DNA of 64,000 bases from Colletes latitarsis. Its lineage: Eukaryota > Arthropoda > Insecta > Hymenoptera > Colletidae. The notes below the pieces were generated by a model, which saw only the letters and a list, made by a program, of their open reading frames with translations, had not been told where the DNA came from and did no database searches. The translations under genes were made by a program, and so were the position numbers. The stretch spans positions 17,688,001 to 17,752,000 of the forward strand of contig NC_135136.1 in the NCBI RefSeq assembly GCF_051014445.1. Direction: 5' to 3'. Positions 52,289-64,000 of the stretch are shown here, one piece after another (within the stretch, counting starts at the first letter, position 1; every line of letters starts with the position of its first letter).

Positions 52289-52370
52289 GTGGAGAACGCG
52301 GAAATATGAGCCTGACGAGGGCAAATCCCGGACCTATCCCAGACATAACATGCGTTATCCTCTAAAATAT
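52018..52370 (+). repeat. 353-bp dimer unit L, copy 1 (contains empty retroposon site)
   Basis: A two-monomer unit duplicated in tandem (second copy 52371-52723). Its first monomer has ATTCATGGAATCC, GGCACCACATTACTGCG and CCCGGGATCCG, then GCGAAAGTATG followed without interruption by AGCCTGACGAGGGC (point 52131/52132). The next monomer has GGGCGAAACCAGC. This is the same monomer pair that flanks retroposon copy 1, without the insert. CAGCTGTAATCG here versus CAGCTTTAATCG in the second copy is one difference. Confidence 0.85.
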
Positions 52371-52723
52371 TCATGGAATCCAGGTTTAATTGACTGTTTC
52401 AGTGTGGCACCACATTACTGCGTGATCCAAACCAGAAAAAACCCGGGATCCGTTCAACAAGTATGTGAAGAATGCGAAAGTATGAGCCTGACGAGGGCAA
52501 ATCCCGGACCTATCCCAGACGTAACTTGGGTTATCCTCTAAAATATTGGGCGAAACCAGCTTTAATCGACTATTTCAGTGTGGTACCACATTACTACGTG
52601 ATCCAAACCAGAAAAATACCCAGTATCTGTTCAACAAGTATGTGGAGAACGCGGAAATATGAGCCTGACGAGGGCAAATCCCGGACCTATCCCAGACATA
52701 ACATGCGTTATCCTCTAAAATAT
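52371..52723 (+). repeat. 353-bp dimer unit L, copy 2
   Basis: Tandem second copy of the dimer with few differences. It also contains an uninterrupted retroposon target site. Similar uninterrupted dimers lie near 44780-45000 and 48310-48520. Confidence 0.85.
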
Positions 52724-55700
52724 TGGTCGAAACCAGGTTTAATCGACTATTTCAGTGTGGTACCACATTACTACGTGATCCAAACCAGAAAAAACCCAGC
52801 ATCTGTTCAACAAGTATGTGGAGAATGCGAAAGTATGTGTCTGATGAGGGCAAATCCCAGGCCTAACCTAGACAAAACATGCGTTGTCCTCTAAAATATT
52901 GATCGAAACCTGGTTTAATGGACTGTTTCAGTGTGGTACCACAATACTACGGGATCCAAACCAGAAAAAGCCCAGAATCTGGCCAGCAAGTGTGAGAAAT
53001 ATGCGAAAGTACGAGCCTGATCAGGGCAAATCCCAGACCTATCCCAGACCTAACTTGCGTTGTCCTCTAAAATATTGATCGAAACCAGGTTTAATTGACT
53101 GTTTCAGTGTGGTACCACATTACTACGTGATCCAATCCAGAAAAAGCCCTGGATCTAGTCATCAAGTATGAGTAACATGCGAAAGTATGAGCCTGATGAG
53201 GGCAAGTCCTAGGCCTAACCCAGACCTAACATGCGTTATCCTCTAAAATATTGATCGAAACCAGGTTTAATCGACTATTTCAGTGTGGTACCATATTAAT
53301 GCGTGATCCAAACCAGAAAAATACCCAGGATCTGTTCAACAAGTATGTGAAGAACACGGAAATATGACCCTGATGAGGGCAAATCCAGGGCCTAACCTAG
53401 ACCTAACATGCGTTATCCTCAAAAATATTGATCGAAACCAGGCTTAATCGACTGTTTCAGTGTGGTGCCACATTACTACATGATCCAAACCAGAAAAATA
53501 CCCAGGATCTGTTCAACAAGTATGTGAAGAACGCGAAAATATGACCCTGATGAGGGCAAATCCCAGACCTATACCAGACCTAACTTGCGTTGACCTCTAA
53601 AATATTGATGGAAACCTCGTTTAATTGACTGTTTCAGTGTGGTACCACATTACTACGTGATCCAATCCAGAAAAAGCCCTGGATCTAGTCATCAAGTATG
53701 AGTAACATGCGAAAGTATGAGCCTGATGAGGGCAAGTCCTAGGCCTATCCCAGACCTAACTTGCGTTGTCCTCTAAAATATTCATGGAATCCAGGTTTAA
53801 TTGACTCTTTCAGTGTGGCACCACATTACTACGTGATCCAATCCAGAAAAAGCCCTGGATCTAGCCATCAAGTATGAGTAACATGCGAAAGTATGAGCCT
53901 GATGAGGGCAAATCCTAGACCTAACCCAGACCTAACATGCGTTATCCTCTAAAATATTTATCAAGACCAACTTTAATTGAATGTTTCATTGTGGTACCAC
54001 ATTACTACGTGATCCAAACCTGAAAAAACCCAGGATCTGTTCAACAAGTATGTGGAGAATGCGAAAGTATGTGTCTGATGAGGGCAATTCCCAGGCCTAA
54101 CCTAGACATAACATGCGTTGTCCTCTAAAATATTGATCGAAACCAGGTTTAATCGACTATTTCAGTGTGGTACCACATTACTGCGTGATCCAAACCAGAA
54201 AAATACCCAGGATCTGTTCAACAAGTATGTGAAGAACGCGGAAATATGACCCTGATGAGGGCAAATCCAGGGCCTAACCTAGACCTAACATGCGTTATCC
54301 TCAAGAAATATTGATCGAAACCAGGCTTAATCGACTGTTTCAGTGTGGTGCCACATTACTACATGATCCAAACCAGAAAAATACCCAGGATCTGTTCAAC
54401 AAGTACGTGAAGAACGCGAAAATATGACCCTGATGAGGGCAAATCCCAGAGCTATACCAGACCTAACTTGCGTTGACCTCTAAAATATTGATGGAAACCT
54501 CGTTTAATTGACTGTATCAGTGTGGTACTACATTACTACGTGATCCAATCCAGAAAAAGCCCTGGATCTAGCCATCAAGTATGAGTAATATGCGAAAGTA
54601 TGAGCCTGATGAGGGCAAATCCTAGACCTAACCCAGACCTAACATGCGTTATCCTCTAAAATATTCATCAAGACCAGGTTTAATTGAATGTTTCAGTGTG
54701 GTACCACATTACTACGTGATCCAAACCTGAAAAAATCCAGGATCTGTTCAACAAGTATGTGGAGAATGCGAAAGTATGTGTCTGATGCGGGCAAATCCCA
54801 GGCCTAACCGAGACATAACATGAGTTATCCTCGAAAATATTGATCGAAACCAGGTTTCATCGACTGTTTCAGTGTGGTGCCACATTACTACCTGATCCAA
54901 ACCAGAAAAATACCCAGGATCTGTTCAACAAGTATGAGAAGAACGCGAAAACATGACCCTGATGAGGGCAAATCCCAGACCTATACCAGACCTAACTTGC
55001 GTTGACCTCTAAAATATTGATGGAAACCTGGTTTAATTGACTGTCTCAGTGTGGTACTACATTACTACGTGATCCATTCCCGAAAAAGCCCTGGATCTAG
55101 CCATCAAGTATGAGTAATATGCGAAAGTATGAGCCTGATGAGGGCAAATCCTAGACCTAACCCAGACCTAACATGCGTTATCCTCTAAAATATTTATCAA
55201 GACCAACTTTAATTGAATGTTTCAGTGTGGTACCACATTACTACGTGTTCCAAACCAGAAAAAATCCAGGATCTGTTCAACAAGTATGTGAAAAACGCGA
55301 AACTATGTGTCTGATGAGGGCAAATCCCAGGCCTAACCTAAACATAACATGCGTTATCCTCTAAAATATTGATCGAAACCAGGTTAAATGGACTGTTTTA
55401 GTGTGGTACCACATTACTACGTGATCCAAACCAGAAAAATACCCAGGATCCGTTCAACAAGTATGTGAAGAATGCGAAAGTATGTGTCTGATGAGGGAAA
55501 ATCCCAGGCCTAACCTAGACCTAACATGCGTTATCCTCTAAAATATTAATCGAAACCAGGTTTAATAGACTGTTTCAGTGTGCTACCACATTACTACGTG
55601 ATCCAAACCAGTGAAAGCACAGAATCTGGCCAACAAGTTTGAGAAATATGCGAAACTATGAGCCTGATGAGGGCAAATCCCAGACCTATCCCAGACCTAA

Positions 55701-57144
55701 CATGCGTTATCCTCAAAAATATTGATCGAAACCAGATTTAATGGACTTTTTCAGTGTGGTACCACATCACTACGTGATCCAAACCAGAAAAATACCCAGG
55801 ATCCGTTCAACAAGTATGTGAAGAATGCGAAAGTATGTGTCTGATGAGGGAAAATCCCAGGCCTAACCTAGACCTAACATGCGTTATCCTCTAAAATATT
55901 GATCGAAACCAGGTTTAATAGACTGTTTCAGTGTGCTACCACATTACTACGTGATCCACACCAGAAAAAACCCAGGATCCGTTCAACAGGTATGTGAAGA
56001 ATGCGAAAGTATGTGTCTGATGAGGGCAAATCCCAGGCCTAACCTAGACCTAACATGCGCTACCCTCAAAAATACTGGTCGAAACCAGTTTTAATCGACT
56101 GTTTCAGTGTGGTATCACATTACTATGTGAACCAAACCAGAAAAAAACCCAGGATATGTACAACAAGTATGTGAGCAATGCGAAAGTATGAGCCTGACGA
56201 GGGCAAATCCCGGACCTATCCCAGACATAACTTGCGTTATCCTCTAAAATATTGATCGAAACCAGGTTTAATAGACTGTTTCAGTCTGCTACCACATTAC
56301 TACGTGATCCACACCAGAAAAAACCCAGGATCCGTTCAACAGGTATGTGAAGAATGCGAAAGTATGTGTCTGATGAGGGCAAATCCCAGGCCTAACCTAG
56401 ATCTAACATGCGTTATCCTCAAAAATATTGATCGAAACCAGGTTTAATTGAATGTTTCTGTGTGGTACCACATTACTACGTGATCCAAACCAGAAAAAAC
56501 CCAGGATCTGTTCAACAAGTATGAGAAATATGCGAAAGTACGAGCCTGATCAGGGCTAATCCCAGACCTATCCCAGACCTAGCTTGCGTTGTCCTCTAAA
56601 ATATTGATTGAAACCAGGTTTAATCGACTGTTTCAGTGTGGCACCACATTACTATGTGATCCAAACCAGAAAAATACCCAGGATCTGTTCAACAAGTATG
56701 TGAAGAACGCGGAAATATGACCCTGATGAGGGCAAATCCCGGGCCTAACCTAGACCTAACATGAGTTATCCCCAAAAATATTGATCCAAACCAGAAAAAT
56801 ACCCAGGATCTGTTCAACAAGTTTGTGAAGAACTCGAAAATATGGCCGTGATGAGGGCAAATCCCAGGCCTAACCTAGACCTAACATGCGTTACCCTCGA
56901 AAATATTTATCAAGACCAGGTTTAATTGAATGTTTCTGTGTGGTACCACATTACTACGTGATCCAAACCAGAAAAAACCCAGGGTCTGTTCAACAAGTAT
57001 GTGGAGAATGCGAAAGTATGTGTCTGATGAGGGCAATTCCCAGGCCTAACCTAGACATAACATGCGTTGTCCTCTAAAATATTGATCGAAACCAGGTTTA
57101 ATCGACTATTTCAGTGTGGTACCACATTACTGCGTGATCCAAAC
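52724..57144 (+). repeat. satellite stretch with GTTGACCTC and CTGGATCTAGCC monomers
   Basis: About 25 monomers with no foreign DNA. Recurrent types are GCCCTGGATCTAGCCATC, GTTGACCTCTAAAATATTG and AATCCAGGGCCTAACC. A one-base insertion appears at about 54304 (TCAAGAAATATTG). One monomer near 56781 has an internal deletion and is listed separately. No gene is visible. Confidence 0.85.
56770..56800 (+). repeat. second class of truncated monomer (~124 bp), copy 1
   Basis: ATATTGATC is joined directly to CAAACCAGAAAAATACC, losing about 52 bp that include CAGGTTTAAT and the palindrome. The missing segment is bounded by two TGATC copies in a normal monomer, so the deletion fits recombination or slippage between 5-bp direct repeats. 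It recurs at 63428. Confidence 0.88.
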
Positions 57145-58345
57145 CAGAAAAATACCCAGGATCTGTTCAACAAGTATGTGAAGAACGCGAAAATATGACC
57201 CTGATGAGGGCAAATCCCAGAACTATACCAGACCTAACTTGCGTTGACCTCTAAAATATTGATGGAAACCTGGTTTAATTGACTGTTTCAGTGTGGTACT
57301 ACATTACTACGTGATCCATTCCAGAAAAAGCCCTGGATCTAGCCATCAAGTATGAGTAATATGCGAAAGTATGAGCCTGATGAGGGCAAATCCTAGACCT
57401 AACCTAGACCTAACATGCGTTATCCTCTAAAATATTTATCAAGACCAACTTTAATTGAATGTTTCAGTGTGGTACCACATTACTACGTGATCCAAACCAG
57501 AAAAAATCCAGGATCTGTTCAACAAGTATGTGAAAAACGCGAAACTATGTGTCTGATGAGGGCAAATCCCAGGCCTAACCTAAACATAACATGCGTTATC
57601 CTCTAAAATATTGATCGAAACCAGGTTAAATGGACTGTTTTAGTGTGGTACCACATTACTACAGGATCCAAACTAGAAAAAGTCCAGAATCTGGCCATCA
57701 AGTATGAGAAATATGCGAAAGTACGAGCCGGGTGAGAGCAAATCCCAGACCTATCCCAGACCCAACATGCGTTATCCTCTAAAACATTTATCAAGGCCAG
57801 GTTTAATTGAATGTTTCAGTATGGTACCACATTACTACGTGATACAAACCAGTGTAAGCACAGAATCTGGCCAACAAGTTTGAGAAATATGCGAAACTAT
57901 GAGCCTGATGAGGGCAAATCCCAGACCTATCCCAGACCTAACATGCGTTATCCTCAAAAATATTGATCGGAACCAGGTTTAATGGACTTTTTCAGTGTGG
58001 TACCACATCACTACGTGATCCAAACCAGAAAAATACCCAGGATCCGTTCAACAAGTATGTGAAGAATGCGAAAGTATGTGTCTGATGAGGGAAAATCCCA
58101 GGCCTAACCTAGACCTAACATGCGTTATCCTCTAAAATATTGATCGAAACCAGGTTTAATAGACTGTTTCAGTGTGCTACCACATTACTACGTGATCCAC
58201 ACCAGAAAAAACCCAGGATCCGTTCAACAGGTATGTGAAGAATGCGAAAGTATGTGTCTGATGAGGGCAAATCCCAGGCCTAACCTAGACAGAACATGCG
58301 TTATCCCCTAAAATATTGATCGAAACCAGGTTTAATGGACTGTTT
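57145..58345 (+). repeat. block J, copy 1
   Basis: About 1.2 kb similar to 60670-61870 at an offset of 3525 bp (20 monomers). Shared variants include ACTGTTTTAGTGTGG, ACGAGCCGG and GAATCTGGCCAACAAG. Internal differences are more numerous than in blocks D, G or H, so this exchange is older or patchy. Confidence 0.7.
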
Positions 58346-60309
58346 CAGTGTGCTACCACATTACTACGTGATACAAACCAGAAAAAACCCAGGATCCGTT
58401 CAACAAGTATGTGAAGAATGCGAAAGTATGTGTCTGATGAGGGCAAATCCCTGGCCTAACCTAGACCTAACATGCGCTACCCTCAAAAATACTGGTCGAA
58501 ACCAGTTTTAATCGACTGTTTCAGTGTGGTATCACATTACTATGTGATCCAAACCAGAAAAAAACCCAGGATATGTACAACAAGTATGTGAGGAATGCGA
58601 AAGTATGAGCCTGACGAGGGCAAATCCCGGACCTATCCCAGACATAACCTGCGTTATCCTCTAAAATATTGGTCGAAACAAGGTTTAATCGACTATTTCA
58701 GTGTGGTACCACATTACTACGTGATCCAAACCAGAAAAAACCCAGGATCCGTTCAACAAGTATGTGAAGAATGCGAAAGTATGTGTCTGATGAGGGCAAA
58801 TCCCAGGCCTAACCTAGACATAATATGCGTTATCCTCTAAAATATTGATCGAAACCAGGTTAAATGGACTGTTTCAGTGTGGTACCACATTACTACAGGA
58901 TCCTAACTAGAAAAAGTCCAGAATCTGGCCATCAAGTATGAGAAATGTGCGAAAGTACGAGCCTGATGAGAGGAAAACCCAGACCTAACCATGACCTAAC
59001 ATGCGTTATTCTCTAAAATATTGATCGAAACCAGGTTTAATGGACTGTCTCAGTGTGGTACCACATTGCTACGTGATCCAAACCAGAAAAAACCCAGGAA
59101 CTGTTCAACAAGTATGTGAAAAACGCGAAACTATGAGCCTGATGAGGGCAAATCCCAGAGCTATCCCAGACCCAACATGCGTTATCCTCTAAAACATTTA
59201 TCAAGACCAGGTTTAATTGAATGTTTCAGTGTGGTACCACATTACTACGTGATCTAAACCACAAGAAACCCAGGATCCGTTCAACAAGTATGTGACGAAT
59301 GCGAAAGTATGTGTCTGATGAGGGCAAATCCCAGGCCTAACCTAGATCTAACATGCGTTATCCTCTAAAATATTGATCGAAACCAGATTTAATGGAGTGC
59401 TTCAGTGTGCTACCACATTACTGCGTGATCCAAACCAGAAAAAACCCGGGATCCGTTCAACAAGTATGTGGAGAATGCGAAAGTATGTGTCTGAGGAGGG
59501 AAAATCCCAGGCCTAACCTAGACCTAACATGCGTTACCCACGAAAATATTTATCAAGACCAGGTTTAATTGAATGTTTCTGAGTGGTACCACATTACTAC
59601 GTGATCCAAACCAGAAAAAACCCAGGATCTGTTCAACAAGTATGTGAAGAATGCGAAAGTATGTGTCTGATGAGGGAAAATCCCAGGCCTAACCTAGACC
59701 TAACATGCGTTACCCTCAAAAATATTTATCAAGACCAGGTTTAATTGAATGTTTCTGTGCGGTACCACATTACTACGTGATCCAAACCAGAAAAAACCCA
59801 GGATCTGTTCAACATGTATGTGGAAAATGCGAAAGTATGTGTCTGATGAGGGCAAATCCCAGGCCTAACCTAGACAGAGCATGCGTTATCCTCTAAAATA
59901 TTGATCGAAACCAGGTTTAATCGACTGTTTCAGTGTGGTACCACATTACTACCTGATCCAAACCAGAAAAATACCCAGGATCTGTTCAACAAGTATGTGA
60001 AGAACGCGAAAATATGACCCTGATGAGGGCAAATCCCAGACCTATCCCAGACCTAACTTGCGTTGTCCTCTAAAATATTGATGGAATCCAGGTTTAATTG
60101 ACTGTTTCAGTGTGGTACCACATTACTACGTGATCCAATCCAGAAAAAGCCCTGGATCTAGCCATCAAGTATGAGTAACATGCGAAAGTATGAGCCTGAT
60201 GAGGGCAAATCCTAGACCTAACCCAGACCTAACATGCGTTATCCTCTAAAATATTTATCAAGACCAACTTTAATTGAATGTTTCAGTGTGGTACCACATT
60301 ACTACGTGA

Positions 60310-61375
60310 TCCGTACCTGAAAAAACCCAGGATCTGTTCAACAAGTATGTGGAGAATGCGAAAGTATGTGTCTGATGAGGGCAATTCCCAGGCCTAACCT
60401 AGACATAACATGAGTTGTCCTCTAGAATATTGATCGAAACCAGGTTTAATCGACTATTTCAGTGTGGTACCACATTACTGCGTGATCCAAACCAGAAAAA
60501 TACCCAGGATCTGTTCAACAAGTATGTGAGGAACGCGGAAATATGACCCTGATGAGGGCAAATCCAGGGCCTAACCTAGACCTAACATGCGTTATCCTCA
60601 AAAATATTGATCGAAACCAGGCTTAATCGACTGTTTCAGTGTGGTGCCACATTACTACCTGACCCAAACCAGAAAAATACCCAGGATCTGTTCAACAAGT
60701 ATGTGAAGAACGCGAAAATATGACCCTGATGAGGGCAAATCCCAGACCTATACCAGACCTAACTTGCGTTGACCTCTAAAATATTGATGGAAACCTGGTT
60801 TAATTGACTGTTTCAGTGTGGTACTACATTACTACGTGATCCAATCCAGAAACAGCCCTGGATCTAGCCATCAAGTAGGAGTAATATGCGAAAGTATGAG
60901 CCTGATGAGGGCAAATCCCAGACCTAACCCAGACCTAACATGCGTTATCCTCTAAAATATTTATCAAGACAAGGTTTAATTGAATGTTTCAGTGTGGTAC
61001 CACATTACTACGTGATCCAAACCTGAAAAAATCCAGGATCTGTTCAACAAGTATGTGGAGAATGCGAAAGTATTTGTCTGATGAGGGCAAATCCCAGGCC
61101 TAACCTAGACATAACATGCGTTATCGTCTAAAATATTGATCGAAACCAGGTTAAATGGACTGTTTTAGTGTGGTACCACATTACTACAGGATCCAAACTA
61201 GAAAAAGTCCAGATTCTGGCCATCAAGTATGAGAAATATGCGAAAGTACGAGCCGGATGAGAGCAAATCCCAGACCTATCCCAGACCCAACATGCGTTAT
61301 CCTCTAAAACATTTATCAAGACCCGGTTTAATTGAATGTTTCAGTGTGGTACCACATTACTACGTGATCCAAACC
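60310..61375 (+). repeat. block I, copy 1
   Basis: About 1.07 kb recurring at 61897-62962, offset 1587 bp, nine monomers. Shared variants include GAGTTGTCCTCTAGAATATT, TACCTGACCCAAACC, AGACAAGGTTTAATTG and GTATTTGTCTGATG. A few substitutions separate the copies (ATTATCGTC versus ATTATCCTC contexts, AAGTAGGAG versus AAGAAGGAG). Confidence 0.8.
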
Positions 61376-61896
61376 AGTGAAAGCACAGAATCTGGCCAAC
61401 AAGTTTGAGAAATATGCGAAACTATGAGCCTGGTGAGGGCAAATCCCAGACCTATCCCAGACCTAACATGCGTTATCCTCAAAAATATTGATCGAAACCA
61501 GGTTTAATGGACTTTTTCAGTGTGGTACCACATCACTACGTGATCCAAACCAGAAAAATACCCAGGATCCGTTCAACAAGTATGTGAAGAATGCGAAAGT
61601 ATGTGTCTGATGAGGGAAAATCCCTGGCCTAACCTAGACCTAACATGCGTTATCCTCTAAAATATTGATCGAAACCAGGTTTAATAGACTGTTTCAGTGT
61701 GCTACCACATTACTACGTGATCCACACCAGAAAAAACCCAGGATCCGTTCAACTGGTATGTGAAGAATGCGAAAGTATGTGTCTGATGAGGGCAAATCCC
61801 AGGCCTAACCTAGACAGAACATGCGTTATCCTCTAAAATATTGATCGAAACCAGGTTTAATGGACTGTTTCAGTGTGGTACCACATTACTACGTGA

Positions 61897-62962
61897 TCCA
61901 AACCTGAAAAAACCCAGGATCTGTTCAACAAGTATGTGGAGAATGCGAAAGTATGTGTCTAATGAGGGCAATTCCCAGGCCTAACCTAGACATAACATGA
62001 GTTGTCCTCTAGAATATTGATCGAAACCAGGTTTAATCGACAATTTCAGTGTGGTACCACATTACTGCGTGATCCAAACCAGAAAAATACCCAGGATCTG
62101 TTCAACAAGTATGTGAAGAACGCGGAAATATGACCCTGATGAGGGCAAATCCAGGGCCTAACCTAGACCTAACATGCGTTATCCTCAAAAATATTGACCG
62201 AAACCAGGCTTAATCGACTGTTTCAGTGTGGTGCCACATTACTACCTGACCCAAACCAGAAAAATACCCAGGATCTGTTCAACAAGTATGTGAAGAACGC
62301 GAAAATATGACCCTGATGAGGGCAAATCCCAGACCTATACCAGACCTAACTTGCGTTGACCTCTAAAATATTGATGGAAACCTGGTTTAATTGACTGTTT
62401 CAGTGTGGTACTACATTACTACGTGATCCAATCCAGAAAAAGCCCTGGATCTAGCCATCAAGAAGGAGTAATATGCGAAAGTATGAGCCTGATGAGGGCA
62501 AATCCCAGACCTAACCCAGACCTAACATGCGTTATCCTCTAAAATATTTATCAAGACAAGGTTTAATTGAATGTTTCAGTGTGGTACCACATTACTACGT
62601 GATCCAAACCTGAAAAAATCCAGGATCTGTTCAACAAGTATGTGGAGAATGCGAAAGTATTTGTCTGATGAGGGCAAATCCCAGGCCTAACCTAGACATA
62701 ACATGCGTTATCCTCTAAAATATTGATCGAAACCAGGTTAAATGGACTGTTTTTGTGTGGTACCACATTACTACAGGATCCAAACTAGAAAAAGTCCAGA
62801 ATCTGGCCATCAAGTATGAGAAATATGCGAAAGTACGAGCCGGATGAGAGCAAATCCCAGACCTATCCCAGACCCAACATGCGTTATCCTCTAAAACATT
62901 TATCAAGACCAGGTTTAATTGAATGTTTCAGTGTGGTACCACATTACTACGCGATCCAAACC
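61897..62962 (+). repeat. block I, copy 2
   Basis: Second copy of 60310-61375. The match ends inside a monomer near 62962, where this copy continues with ACCACAAAAAACCC and the first with ACCAGTGAAAGCAC. Confidence 0.8.
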
Positions 62963-63069
62963 ACAAAAAACCCAGGATCCGTTCAACAAGTATGTGACGA
63001 ATGCGAAAGTATGTGTCTGATGAGGGCAAATCCCAGGCCTAACCTAGATCTAACATGCGTTATCCTCAA

Positions 63070-64000
63070 AAATATTGATCGAAACCAGGATTAATTGAAT
63101 GTTTCTGTGTGGTACCACATTACTACGTGATCCAAACCAGAAAAAACCCAGGATCTGCTCAACAAGTATGAGAAATATGCGAAAGTACGAGCCTGATCAG
63201 GGCTAATCCCAGACCTATCGCAGACCTAGCTTGCGTTGTCCTCTAAAATATTGATTGAAACCAGGTTTAATCGACTGTTTCAGTGTGGCACCACATTACT
63301 ATGTGATCCAAACCAGAAAAATACCCAGGATCTGTTCAACAAGTATGTGAAGAACGCGGAAATATGACCCTGATGAGGGCAAATCCCGGGCCTAACCTAG
63401 ACCTAACATGAGTTATCCCCAAAAATATTGATCCAAACCAGAAAAATACCCAGGATCTGTTCAACAAGTTTGTGAAGAACTCGAAAATATGGCCGTGATG
63501 AGGGCAAATCCCAGGCCTAACCTAGACCTAACATGCGTTACCCACGAAAATATTTATCAAGACCAGGTTTAATTGAATGTTTCTGTGTGGTACCACATTA
63601 CTACGTGATCCAAACCAGAAAAAACCCAGGATCTGTTCAACAAGTATGTGGAGAATGCGAAAGTATGTGTCTGATGAGGGCAAATCCCAGGCCTAACCTA
63701 GATCTAAGATGCGTTATCCTCAAAAATATTGATCGAAACCAGGTTTAATTGAATGTTTCTGTGTGGTGCCACATTACTACGTGATCCAAACCAGAAAAAA
63801 CCCAGGATCTGTTCAACAAGTATGAGAAATATGCGAAAGTACGAGCCTGATCAGGGCTAATCCCAGACCTATCCCAGACCTAGCTTGCGTTGTCCTCTAA
63901 AATATTGATTGAAACCAGGTTTAATCGACTGTTTCAGTGTGGCACCACATTACGGTGTGATCCAAACCAGAATAATACCCAGGATCTGTTCAACAAGTAT
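63070..64000 (+). repeat. 653-bp four-monomer unit K in tandem, second copy cut by window edge
   Basis: Sequence around 63070-63347 recurs from about 63723 to the window end at an offset of 653 bp, three full monomers plus the 124-bp truncated one. Shared variants are GATCAGGGCTAATCCC, CTAGCTTGCGTTG and ATTGATTGAAACC. A related stretch lies at 56420-56930. If the pattern continues, another truncated monomer should lie just past the window. Confidence 0.78.
63418..63448 (+). repeat. second class of truncated monomer (~124 bp), copy 2
   Basis: Same TGATC-bounded deletion as at 56781. The distance of 6647 bp equals 37 full monomers plus one of 124 bp. It lies inside the 653-bp unit at the right edge. 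Confidence 0.88.

Larger units (their letters stand above)
23802..64000 (+). repeat. ~176-bp satellite array, right segment
   Basis: Roughly 228 further head-to-tail monomers of the same satellite, running off the right edge of the window inside a monomer. Landmarks and orientation are as in the left segment. The subfamily mix differs: variants with GAATGTTTCAGTG, GAACGCGAAAATATGACCC, GTGCTACCAC and GGCGAAACCAGC are common here and rare before about 9900. Large blocks are duplicated within it and are listed separately. Apart from single-base indels, two kinds of internally deleted monomer and higher-order duplications, I see no foreign sequence and no gene. Confidence 0.97.

Noticed and set aside
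589..63748. Recurrent open reading frames of 63-149 codons with similar translations (for example 17610-17825, 38721-39167, 52119-52541)
   Set aside because: They are readings of the satellite monomer. The unit is not a multiple of three, so frames change at each monomer and usually stop at the CTCTAA point. There is no start context, no domain and no conservation beyond the DNA repeat.
1..64000. CRISPR array
   Set aside because: The period is ~176 bp with similarity across the whole unit; there are no short constant repeats separated by unique spacers.
1..64000. Inverted monomers or a change of array orientation
   Set aside because: I looked for reverse-complement landmarks such as GGGTTTTTTCTGG and found none. 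Every monomer is on the same strand.

Overview
This window is one long tandem satellite DNA array with no protein-coding gene, tRNA, rRNA or CRISPR that I can support. A unit of about 176 bp repeats head to tail, always in the same orientation, from the first base to the last. That is roughly 360 monomers, and both window edges cut a monomer, so the array extends further on each side. The only non-satellite DNA is two nearly identical ~375-bp GC-rich insertions ending in poly-A (18449-18820 and 23422-23796). These look like non-LTR retroposon copies: the 3' end of a 5'-truncated LINE, or a SINE.

The organism is a eukaryote, and the array is probably centromeric, pericentromeric or subtelomeric heterochromatin. 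An arthropod is my best guess, on weak grounds. The retroposon has a TTTTTAGTGGGTAGG-like segment that I associate with insect R1-clade elements, and each monomer carries a degenerate CCTAA-type motif resembling the arthropod telomere unit. Neither identifies a species.

Layout. Bases 1-7905 are a mosaic of monomer subfamilies with local multi-monomer duplications. From 7906 to 17461, larger blocks are duplicated. A ~2.02-kb block recurs 3.05 kb downstream, and an 1879-bp unit (ten full monomers plus one 118-bp truncated monomer) is tandemly duplicated at 13704-17461. From 17462 to about 34400 lie the two retroposon copies and long-range repeats at offsets near 6.73 and 8.59 kb. From 34400 to 41834 the subfamilies are mixed. 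At 41835-43954 a six-monomer, 1060-bp unit occurs twice in tandem. At 45293-52288 a ~3.29-kb block occurs twice at an offset of 3703 bp (21 monomers), followed by a duplicated 353-bp dimer. From 52724 to the end, blocks recur at offsets of 1587, 3525 and 6647 bp, ending in a 653-bp unit that runs off the window.

Nearly all large repeat offsets equal a whole number of monomers once truncated monomers and the retroposon are counted. This fits unequal crossing-over or conversion in register, giving local higher-order repeats rather than one regular higher-order period. The two retroposon copies are best explained by one insertion later copied with its 3' flank, with the 5' flank of the second copy replaced by a different monomer type. 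Short open frames of 63-149 codons occur throughout, but they are by-products of the repeat and are not annotated as genes.
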